The notes beneath the pieces were generated by a model. It searched no databases and was not told the origin of the DNA. It saw only the letters and a program-made list of their open reading frames with translations. This document shows, in pieces, positions 55,492 to 64,000 of a stretch of DNA of 64,000 bases. How positions within the stretch are numbered: the first letter of the stretch is position 1; the number at the start of each line of letters is the position of its first letter. The position numbers were made by a program, and so were the translations under genes. Origin of the DNA: Fonsecaea monophora (taxonomy: Eukaryota; Ascomycota; Eurotiomycetes; Chaetothyriales; Herpotrichiellaceae); NCBI RefSeq assembly GCF_001642475.1, contig NW_019173939.1, forward strand, positions 434,001-498,000, in the 5' to 3' direction.

Positions 55492-57041
55492 TCAGTTCCA
55501 GATACGTCCATTATGCACCACAACGACCCGGTGGACTTTGTCGGCCGACTCCTGCAGCGTGCCGTTGACCCAGCCCTCGATGCCTTCCTTGAGGAGACGC
55601 TGGTAATTCTGGATGGTGGACTGGGTGAACCATGCGATGTGGGCGGCTATTCGGGGGGAAAGAGATGAGTGGTCAGTCTCTATACAGTACAAGAACTCAT
55701 CTCATGATAAATGAAGCGTGGTGCGAATAAAGGTGGAGGAGGAGCGAGGGGAAATGGGATGAGCAAGGAAGCAATGATATGTAAAGGCACAAGGCAGGAC
55801 TTACAAATGGTCAAGTTCGGCACCTCTTCTTCCCCTTTGGCCACGTCTGGAACCAACGGACTCATGCCCGGTCCTGAGGGTTCTGTTTCCAAGACATCGG
55901 TCGCCGCGCCCGCGATCCAGCCTTCCCTGAGTGCCTGGGCGAGGGCGCGTTCGTTGACGATTCCGCCGCGGGCGACATTGATGACGATGGCGTCTTTGCG
56001 CATGGTACGCAGCTCCTTTTCGCCAATCAGGTCGATCGTGTCATGGTCTTTGGGCAGACACACGCCGACCACGGTGGCCCGCTCGAGGACTTGGTCAAAG
56101 GACACCCTGCCGGGGCGGACCGTCGTCACGTTCTTCCTCTCGCTGATCAATACCTCGCCGAAGCCGATGGCCCGCGCGAGCTTCTCCAGTCGAGTCCCCA
56201 GCGTGCCGTAGCCCATGATGCCCAGCGTCTCCTGGCCACAGCCCAAGGGTGGACCCGAGGGCCACAGTTTCGTGAGTGTGCCCTTTTCGACCCACTCGTT
56301 GGATGCCGTGATGGTCTTGTGCACCTGCACCACGCGTCTACGGGTCGCAAAGTACAGGCCGAAAAAATGTTCGGTGACGGCGTCGACGTTGCCGGCGGGG
56401 CACTTTGTCACGGTGACGCCGCGGCGCGCGCAGTCCTGCTTGTCCACCCACTGGATCCCCACGGCCATGACAGCCAGCACGCCCAGGTATGGGGCCTTGT
56501 CCATGTCGCTCGGTGTCACGGGCACGACGCAGGCGATCACGATGGTGGCGTCCTTGATGCGCTCGGCGACCTCGGACGGCGGCGTACGTTGGTGCACGTC
56601 GATAGTGTGAGGGAAGTCGAAGCTGGGCATCTTTGCGTGGATTCCCTCGAGGACGACGATGTGGTGCTTGTCTTTGCCGGGAGGGAGGCGGCCGGGGGTG
56701 AAGAGAGGGGTGGTCGTGCCGTTGGTGGCCATGGCGAATGTTCTAGTTAGAGGTGAGGTAGGGAGGTGTTGTGAGGGTCTGATGGGAGGACGAGAGAGTG
56801 AGGATGGACTGTAGCTTCTGGCCTTAGTCGCGAAGGTCACTCGAACCGAGGAATCTGCCGCGGTGAATCCTGGCTTGCCGCTTGTCAGTGAGTTACTGTG
56901 TGTCCCGATCTTGCCCACAAACCCGATGCCAGAGAAAACTGTTGAGGCGCGATTGAACTTGAAGGAGGAAAGTCTGAGGCGAGACGTCGCGGTGTGCGGT
57001 AACGCTGTTTTCCTGAAGAGTGGTAATGTCCAAGTCATCAA
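55492..57041 (-). CDS. D-2-hydroxyacid dehydrogenase family
   Basis: Exons 57041-55805 and 55646-55492 (intron 158 nt, GTAAGT...GAATAG) give 463 aa. The NAD-binding Rossmann motif is TLGIMGYGTLGTRLEKLARA; the family signature continues with INVARGGIVNERALAQAL (catalytic Arg region) and AAT-DVLETEP (catalytic Glu), and the intron-spanning TISAHIAWFTQST supplies the catalytic His. These NAD(P)H enzymes reduce 2-keto acids; the substrate is not readable. The Met at 56732 (MATNGTTTPLF) would give 360 aa, the usual length. The 103 residues before it are Arg/Ser/Thr-rich with few acidic residues, consistent with a mitochondrial presequence or with translated leader. Confidence 0.85.
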
Positions 57042-58874
57042 CGACTCGACTCGGATTCAATAAGTCGAGGAAGTGATTTCAGAGACTGTATTGATCACAG
57101 ATGCGGCTCGCTCGCCAAAAGAGTCGTGAGTGAAGTTGATTCTCTCCCCTCAAGTCATTCACTGGCTTTTGCCCTTGTCACTTATCGAGTCCTTTACGCG
57201 CAGACTCTCTCTCCCCCTTTTTCTCCCTATCAGCTCTGGATACCAGGTCTGCAGTCTCCCCCTCAAGTCTCCAAAAAAAGCAAGACGGCCGAGACAATCA
57301 AGACCGACTCTCAAACCAACCTTCCTCCTTCTTACCTAGATAGCACCTCGGAGCGTGCTCGTCCGCGTCCTCCTCACCGATATCCTTATCCCGTCCTTCA
57401 CCGTGACTTACTGGGTGTTCGGCAGCAGCCAATCCAACCAGTACCACCTCCAGAAACCAGGGAGAGGAAGAGGACGAATACGCCCAACAATCTCACTCCT
57501 ATCCCAAGCCAAGCAGCCAACCCAACTCAACACCCTTGTAAGTCCGGTTTCCTTTCCCCGTCCTCGTTTTGACTCGATCTCTTTTCTTCTTTCTGTACTT
57601 TTTTGTATCGCAGGAGAAAAAAGAGTGCCGATGAGTTGACTCCCTTATCTTTATCTAGCAAAATGTGTTATCCACCGCGCAAGCCGTCCAGCAGAAAAGA
57701 CTCCCGGGAGTAGCAATAGCGAGGGATTGCGGAGTGTATATACTCGCTAGGAGAAGAAAGAAAAGGGTCTATAAATTCTCTAGGAATATACAGGTATAGA
57801 TATAAGATATGGAGATATGGAGAGATGGGAAAAGGGTAAAAATATGGCAGGGGAGGGGAATCATGCTGATTGTCATTGGATATAATATAATATACAACGT
57901 ACTTATCCGAATAGGCGAGGTTTTCTTTTCCCCAATGCTACGTGCGTGGCGATTGGTTGCGCCCTAACAACGACAAGTTACTTTACACTCGGTACAAGTA
58001 CGAAGTAGGCAAGTAGTAGGTACAGTGCTGGAGGAGGGGGGGGGTTTCCCGTTCCCACTTTTAACACGAGTAAAGTGACATTGATTACAACCCCCATCCC
58101 CTTCTGCCATCCCACTCGTATTTACATATCCACGAGAACAAATACACCCAGACGAGGTACATACATAGGTACGGAGCAAAGGACCTAGGTACCTCCTCGA
58201 TACGGTAGTAACCATCTCCCCTTTTGCACAATGCCAAAGTGCGGACCGGGTTATGAGGATCTACCTTCTGGAATTAAATCCTATTTCCTATATCCTATAC
58301 CCCTTATCCCTCGTCTTACATCCCGGTAAGCTGGTAATCCAACAGTCCGGGAAAAAATGTATCTCGTAGTGATTGATCGATTGGTCCTAAACAAACCCCT
58401 GGACCCTCATGTCCTCGTATATCTCTACATAAGCGAGCGATCCTTCCAACGCCCTTTGCTGCAGATCATCATGATCACTATCTAACAAGGGCGTGGTTTC
58501 GATACGACGTCAAGTGCTCTCTCTGCTCCAGCCCAAGCTCAAGCTCAAGCTCGAGCCTCGGCTATACAAGGCGCGGGCCGATCATCGGGCTTTGCAAATA
58601 ACCAATTGAGGCCATGAGGCCATGAGATCATATGGTCCAGCCAGCAACACGCGACCATATTCTTTTGCTAGGGCTAAACATGTGCTTGGGTATATGTATA
58701 CACACTTTATCTCCGACACTTGCAGTGCTAAGCACCGTACAACTCGAGGCAAAAAACGCTCTGCAGCGCCCTCAGGCGACTATTAACACGATCCCTATGC
58801 CATGATCAGAAAGAAATGGTGATGATGCATCCACTGAACTCCCCCTCTCCTGTACATCCCTGTCGACCGTCGTA
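57042..58874. other. Intergenic
   Basis: About 1.8 kb. A pyrimidine- and proline-codon-rich frame at 57126-57572 is not convincing as a gene. The remainder is AT-rich with TA simple sequence and a G run near 58037. No RNA gene was recognised. Confidence 0.5.
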
Positions 58875-60016
58875 TTAATACAGACTTAACTTGCGCATCA
58901 GACTCGGGAAATGCCCCTCGCCCTCTTGTTGCTTCCGAATGTTGACTGCCACTTGGCTCTCCAGTGTCTCCGTCTCAATCTGACCTAGGATCGTTTCGTC
59001 GTAATATTTGTACAAGGTGCCGCCTTCGGTCCATATCCGCCGCAGGGTGACCACCGTCGCCAATGGGGAGTAGACCTGATATTCCTCCTTTTCAATCTGT
59101 TTTAGACGTTCCAGCGACGTGTATGATACCTCCCACTTGCTGTTCGTCTGCCGTTCGTATTCGGCGAGGATTTCGTGCGGCGTGGCCGTGAACGAATGGA
59201 CTATAAGAGTTGTGTTTCGAGAAGCGTTGGGATTCATGAGTGCCGCGACGACGAATTTGCCAACACTGCGATACGGCACAAGTTAGCACCCTGACTACTA
59301 GGGAGAAGTTGGGGAAACCATACTCAGCCATGGCAGTAAAACTGACGGGTCCATCGCCGTCTCCCAGCAGGATGGCCTTCTTCTCATTGACGTCAAACTG
59401 TCCCAGCTCGGGTCGTGCCTTCATCGTGCCAAAGTATAGGTCGCTGTACGGTCCCGTGACAAGGTATGTGTGTTCCAACCTCTTCATCGTCTTCATGTGT
59501 GCCCGGACTTTCAGCTTGAGCTGGTGAGGCGGCTCGTGCGCCGACTCGGGCCAATATTCGATGTCGGTGCCATATTCCGAGGTGAAGAAGCGGCGTACGC
59601 CTACTTGCTCGGCCCAGGTGATTAGGTTGATCTGCTTCTCAATGCCGCCACGGCCGACGCAGGAGACAATGGTGTCAATGCCTGTTTATGTGAGGGTTGC
59701 ACGTTAGTCAAGAGTCGCATGCTGCAAGCGTGCCGGTCTCGGCGTGGTGGACGGTGTGTAACATACCTTCATACGCCCTCTTGACCGCCGACTCGCTCTC
59801 CAACCGGCCCGTGAAGATTTCGACGCCCCATGCCTCCAACGCTGCAATATCCTGCACCTTTTCCACTAGGGTCCTTTCACTGGTCAAGACACATATTCGC
59901 TCAAAATTTTCCCGTGCGTCGACAATCGCCCGTGTAATGTATGTGCCTATGACGCCTGTCGAGCCGATGATGAGGATATTGCGGGTGGACTGCGGAGCTT
60001 GCGAATAGGCCGTCAT
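58875..60016 (-). CDS. NmrA-like/isoflavone reductase-like protein
   Basis: Exons 60016-59767, 59681-59324 and 59265-58875 (introns 85 and 58 nt) give 332 aa. The Rossmann motif is NILIIGSTGVIGTYITRAIV at the N-terminus (GxxGxxG form), followed by the strand CVLTSERTLVEK, the segment VSCVGRGGIEKQINLITWAE and RRFFTSEYGTDIEYWPESAH, a usual NmrA/PCBER pattern. C-terminal residues such as HEILAEYERQTNSKWEVSYT fit the substrate-binding part. Such proteins are either NAD(P)H-dependent reductases or redox-sensing regulators; the sequence does not separate these. Met at 60016 is preferred over the Met 8 codons upstream because it directly precedes the fold. Confidence 0.85.
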
Positions 60017-62391
60017 GGCCGCTGGAGAAGGAAAAACCAAGCGGGAAGGATCAGGGTGGTGGCGTTTATTTGGGGGGGAACCGGGGGTGTAACCGAGGAT
60101 TTGGCTCGTTGCTAATAATTAGGACAGGTGTGCGAAGTGTGTGTGCCTGAATCGTTTTTCTCCCAAGGGCTGATCGAGCCGCAATTCGTACGAGTTGGAG
60201 TGCCTCTCAGGTTCGCGCGACAGAAGGGGACTGTTTACAGCAGACCGAGGATTGGATGAGAGTCGGAGGGTCAGGCTAAGTAAAGTGCTGACGGTGGAGC
60301 GTAGGCGGCGGGTGGTCTGCGACGGACTCGTAGGTGTGGAAGACACATCAAAAGACAACTCTAGGCCGCGATGTTGTGGCAGAGAAGTGTGACCGATGGT
60401 GAAGGAGTTCTAGTATATAGGAGTGTGGGATGCGTGTACAAGGCTTGGTCCCGAGGTGGGGGTGAAGCTGTGGTGAGGAGAGTATTTGGTGGATGGTGGT
60501 GCTGAGAAGAAGAAAGACGAGTTGCTTCCGAATTTGGCTCTCGCCCTCGTGTCGAGCTTTGGTTCCGATCCCCTCGATCAGGGTGTGTGTCTGCGTATGT
60601 GTACCTCGTACTCGTACAGTAAAGAGCGAATGACACTACGAGGCACAAAGGAAGACGGACTTTGCTTGCCAAATTTAGCCTTGCCTCTTGCCTTCAAAGG
60701 CCCCCAAAAAGGGAAACAGGAGAAGAAGAAGAGGTGGAAGGGATTGACCGGAAAAAGGGGCTGAGAAGGACAGACCTGGTCAAGTCAAGAGCCTCATACA
60801 GCAGGAGTTCAATCAATGATTGAGGAGTTGCGAGTGTAACTCGTATCGTGCATCATACGCTGATCGGTGGTTGCTGGTCGCTGGTTGCTGGGTGCGGCCC
60901 TTTGATGGACAAAAGTCAAAATCTGCCCAGCTCTATATACTCACTCCTCCTCCTCATAAAGATGGCACACGCATACAATCCACCCTCATCGTATTACTTT
61001 CATAATTCTTTGCCATCTTCCCTCCACACAGAATACAGAATAGATCGACTGTAACGCGTCAGACAAGATGGGGTCTCGCAAATTTGACCCGAAACCGAAA
61101 ATGATTTCTCCATTTTCACCAAACTTGTATATTGCCATGGCTGTTGTCTGCCTTGCGCCCCCCCGAATTGCCGCTTCAGGTCGATTTTGCTCCTCCCTTC
61201 CCTCTCGGTTATGCATGCACATGCACAATGTACGAGGTATACTCGTAATACATACTTGGTTGGGTGTACACACGTGTCGATCGGCAGCTGAATAATAATG
61301 ACAACACATTGCATTGGGGTTGGGTCCCTTGGGTCCCTTTTTGCCTTTTCGCACGTATTCCCTGTATTGGGAATTATCATACTTGCCAGAATTGCCGTCT
61401 GAATGGAGTCGAGCTGAATTCAAAAATAACAAAACTAAAGGTAGCCCGCCTAACATGATCCTCCTCCTCCACCTTTCGCTACATACTGGATGGACTGGTA
61501 CATGTACCGGTACAGTGTCTCTGTGCTACTGAACGACGCCGCAGCAGCCCCGCGAACATGGCCCCTTCACCCGTCAACTGGGAACCGAGTCCATCACGAC
61601 AATCCTCTCCACAGCTAGTTATTCAGCCTGACGAGCGTTTTCAGCTCAAAGTCTTGTGTGCTTCACCCCACCATGCGGGTAGTCCAGTCTCAGCCCCAGT
61701 CCACAACGAGTACGAGTACCGCACATCGCAGCATAGCACGCGAGCATCTTCTCGCAGGCATTGACCTGCCATCCAATCTCCTCTGGGCCTCAGTAAACCA
61801 CTGAGCAGCTCATATGGGGGAGCCAAGACCTCGATCACAGCGAGGCTGAGGCAATTGGATTGTTGTTGGCCTACGCAAGAAGGAGGTAGGATCCGGAACC
61901 CATGCAGTCATCACTCCCAGCTGATGTTGATGATGCTGCTGATGATGAAGGAGAACAAAAGTTGTGTGAAAAAGGCTCGTGTAGAGTTATGGCCACTGGC
62001 CCCCTCCCATGCAGGTTGACATGACCACCATGACACGGACACAGACGCAGACACAGAAAAGAAAGAGGCTGCCTGACGTTCAAACAAGCCTATCCCTGCA
62101 TATTGATACGGCCCCCTCAAAACGCAACAAAATTCTTTCTCGGGACTTTCCGTCCACCTTGCAGCGTACCTGGTACAACGAGCCAATTTGTCAATTGAGT
62201 GGGTTTTATTATCATCGCTCGCCTCCGGATATTCAGCAGCCCGAGAACCACAGTGACCACGACAAGGTATTTACAGTATGTACAAGTACGAGTACGATTT
62301 TGGCTCCGTGGGCAGGCACGGCAGATGCTTCTATTGTTTCAAACATCTCCCGGGCTATGTTTCATTCCAGAGCCAGAGTTGGATCACATCA
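60017..62391. other. Intergenic
   Basis: About 2.4 kb with numerous short open frames of no recognisable product and GAGTAC/GTACC simple repeats. No gene or RNA gene that I can support. Confidence 0.5.
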
Positions 62392-63252
62392 TCATCCGCT
62401 TGTCTGGCCTGTGTAAATCAGATCCAACCAGGCCCCCAATCTATAGCCAGCCCGGGCAAGCTGGATCCTCGCGACATCATAGTGCGCCTTGTAGTAAGTG
62501 CTGCTCAAATCCCCTTGTTCGACCGCATCAACACCTGGAGCGAGGACATCGGTGCACACATAGCCATTCGCTTCACTAGCCCAACTCATGGCAGTGGTTT
62601 GTGTATCGTTCAGACTTATACCATCCAGCCAAGTGCTGGCGTCCCACCCGTAGTCACCCGCCTTGATCGCGGCGGTTAGGTTCTTCCCAAATGTCTCGGC
62701 GTCCTGGCCATCCGCTAACTGCCCCACAATTTCTGTATCCCAAATATGGTGTAGATTGGTATGCTCGCCATCGTAAGTGACGTTGATGGTGTTTCCTCCC
62801 ACATCGATGGCTTCGTCGTGGAGAGGCTGGTGCAGATCTCCAACGAAATGAATGACGAATCGCATGGCGTCAAGCTTGGTCGACGCCTTGGATTTGTCGT
62901 CCAACAATATTGAGGTATAGTTCACAATGGCCGAAACAGAGCATCCAGCTTCACCGCAGTCACGGTTGAAGTCCACCGAGCAGGATTCGGGTGGGTTGTC
63001 GTTCGCGTCGATGTAATGAAGTGGCGCAGACCATCCACCCCCACTAGTGTACCGGTATGAATCAGCCCATGTCGAGACATTGGCCATATAGTCGGCTTGC
63101 GTCGAGCCTAGGATTGATTGGACTGCTGTTTTGGTGGCAGACGAGACATATGATTGAGCTATCCATGCAATCGTCTCGTGTCCAAGTGTACCCCAGGCAT
63201 TCGCCAGTTGAGCCAAGGGGAGGATTGCTGCAATGACAAGAGAAGATAGCAT
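62392..63252 (-). CDS. Secreted S1/P1-type nuclease
   Basis: A single-exon 286-aa protein. A signal peptide (MLSSLVIAAILPLAQLANA) is followed directly by WGTLGHETIAWIAQSY; in this family the mature N-terminal Trp is a zinc ligand. Other ligand segments follow in order: SAPLHYIDANDNP, MRFVIHFVGDLHQPLHDE, GGNTINVTY and NLHHIWDTEIV. This is the full three-zinc site of S1/P1 nucleases, which cleave single-stranded DNA and RNA, usually at acidic pH outside the cell. Several N-x-S/T sites suggest glycosylation. The open frame starts 19 codons upstream, but the Met at 63252 places the signal peptide at the N-terminus. Confidence 0.92.
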   Translation of the reverse strand: MLSSLVIAAILPLAQLANAWGTLGHETIAWIAQSYVSSATKTAVQSILGSTQADYMANVSTWADSYRYTSGGGWSAPLHYIDANDNPPESCSVDFNRDCGEAGCSVSAIVNYTSILLDDKSKASTKLDAMRFVIHFVGDLHQPLHDEAIDVGGNTINVTYDGEHTNLHHIWDTEIVGQLADGQDAETFGKNLTAAIKAGDYGWDASTWLDGISLNDTQTTAMSWASEANGYVCTDVLAPGVDAVEQGDLSSTYYKAHYDVARIQLARAGYRLGAWLDLIYTGQTSG

Positions 63253-63658
63253 GATTCCAGATGGTTGTCTGACAGGTATTGCTGCCGTCCTCACGACCGA
63301 AGTGACCAATTCTTATATGAGAGGATCGTGTCTCTCGGTTGCCATAGACGCCTCCATTCCCAACCCGCGCTGCAGGCGTCCCTGGACAAAAACAAACAGC
63401 CCAGCTGTTTCAGAATTCAATACGCTCAGCATCGCCATACGCCAACGACAATCTCAACATCGGCGCATCAGTGACACGAGCACATCGCCTGTGACCACAT
63501 TGGATCAAGGTGAAGGACCTCAATTTCCTTATGTGGTGCTGCGTACGGCCAATCAGAAGAACTCAGGGCGCCAAGACCGTCTCTTCAGACTTGACGAAGC
63601 TCCGCATGGTCGTGAGAAAATGTTGCCTTGTCCCGCAGAATAGAAGCTGTCGTTACAT
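63253..63658. other. Intergenic
   Basis: 406 bp between the nuclease start and the 3' end of the aconitase-family gene, both on the reverse strand. No feature seen. Confidence 0.5.
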
Positions 63659-64000
63659 TCAATCATGCTTCTGCCGCTTCGCAAGCAGGTTCAGCGCAGA
63701 TCCTGCAAGAATGAAGCCACACTGATCCTTACTGAGAGTATGATTGACCGGGATCGTGAAGGTTTCTCCGTTCTTCTTGGTCACCTTCAAGTTGACCTCG
63801 CCTTGACCTCCGTTCTTCAGGACATCCCATAGCCCTTCTGTGTCAACGTGGTCGCACGCATCGATGCGATCATAGTCCTCCTTATTGACAAAAGTCAACG
63901 GCACTACTCCCTGTTTTTTGAGGTTCGTCTCGTGAATACGCGCAAAGCTCTTTGCTAGGATGACCTGGCCTCCGAGATACCGTGGTTGCAAAGCTGCATG
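63659..64000 (-). CDS. Aconitase-family protein, 3' end only
   Basis: The frame enters from the right edge with AALQPRYLGGQVILAKSFAR and continues IHETNLKKQGVVPLTF to the stop at 63659. The SFARIHETNLKKQG motif is the C-terminal (swivel domain) signature of aconitate hydratases, with the active-site Ser-Arg region. The ending GFILAGSALNLLAKRQ and the VTKKNGETFTIPVNHTL segment look closer to the fungal second aconitase (Aco2-like, lysine biosynthesis) than to the tricarboxylic-cycle enzyme, but with 113 residues this is tentative. The rest of the gene lies outside the window. Confidence 0.85.
   Translation of the reverse strand, partial: HAALQPRYLGGQVILAKSFARIHETNLKKQGVVPLTFVNKEDYDRIDACDHVDTEGLWDVLKNGGQGEVNLKVTKKNGETFTIPVNHTLSKDQCGFILAGSALNLLAKRQKHD

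Noticed and set aside
57126..57572. Proline/serine-rich frame after the dehydrogenase gene
   Set aside because: Composition reflects pyrimidine-rich sequence; no motif, no clear partner exon.
1..64000. CRISPR arrays, operons or bacterial-type elements
   Set aside because: The tandem repeats found have no regular unique spacers, and the genes carry spliceosomal introns.

Overview
The window is nuclear DNA of a filamentous ascomycete (Pezizomycotina). The evidence is short GT-AG introns of about 47-131 nt with CTGAC/CTAAC-like branch sites, a Zn2Cys6 regulator, an NmrA-type protein, fungal APH-type and DUF7587-type genes, and intergenic stretches full of GTAC/GGTA microsatellite. I cannot name the genus. 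Recognisable host genes include RNA 3'-phosphate cyclase (5' end only, left edge), an F-box/LRR protein, a duplicated secreted beta-trefoil lectin, an FAD monooxygenase, an APH-like kinase, dipeptidyl peptidase III, a large membrane protein, an alpha/beta hydrolase, an Rtt107/Brc1-type BRCT protein, VPS25, a PHD-finger protein, a D-2-hydroxyacid dehydrogenase, an NmrA-like reductase, an S1/P1 nuclease and the 3' end of an aconitase-family gene (right edge).

The central result is a single insertion of about 19.78 kb (17,635-37,416) that splits a short-chain dehydrogenase/reductase gene. The first 494 coding bases lie at 17,093-17,634 and the rest at 37,417-37,755. Removing the insert together with one copy of a TC dinucleotide that flanks it gives an uninterrupted 260-codon SDR reading frame with both of its small introns intact. 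The two ends of the insert are imperfect inverted repeats (core TCGGGC-N-TGCT with AGCC further in). It is therefore a complete large mobile element with defined ends.

Inside the element are a 1,114-aa tyrosine recombinase with C-terminal C2H2-type zinc fingers, an SNF2-family helicase/ATPase, two paralogous proteins of unknown function (one intact, one broken), an unknown 497-aa protein, an acidic 254-aa protein and an acidic EED-repeat protein broken by one TAG codon. The recombinase is internal, not the terminal gene expected of Starship elements, and I see no metabolic cargo. Two short DNA motifs recur across coding and non-coding parts of the element and are almost absent from the rest of the window: the dyad CGAC-N3-GTCG (14 exact copies inside, one seen outside) and GGCACGAGAY/GTCTCGTGCC. 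They look like binding sites for element-encoded proteins. Two CAG-to-TAG-type stops are compatible with repeat-induced point mutation.

The left flank (8-15 kb) also holds decayed genes: a frameshifted DUF7587-like gene and a protein-kinase-like gene with a nonsense codon and a frameshift. The right flank from 38.6 kb onward is ordinary and gene-dense. All family assignments come from reading motifs; no database search was run.
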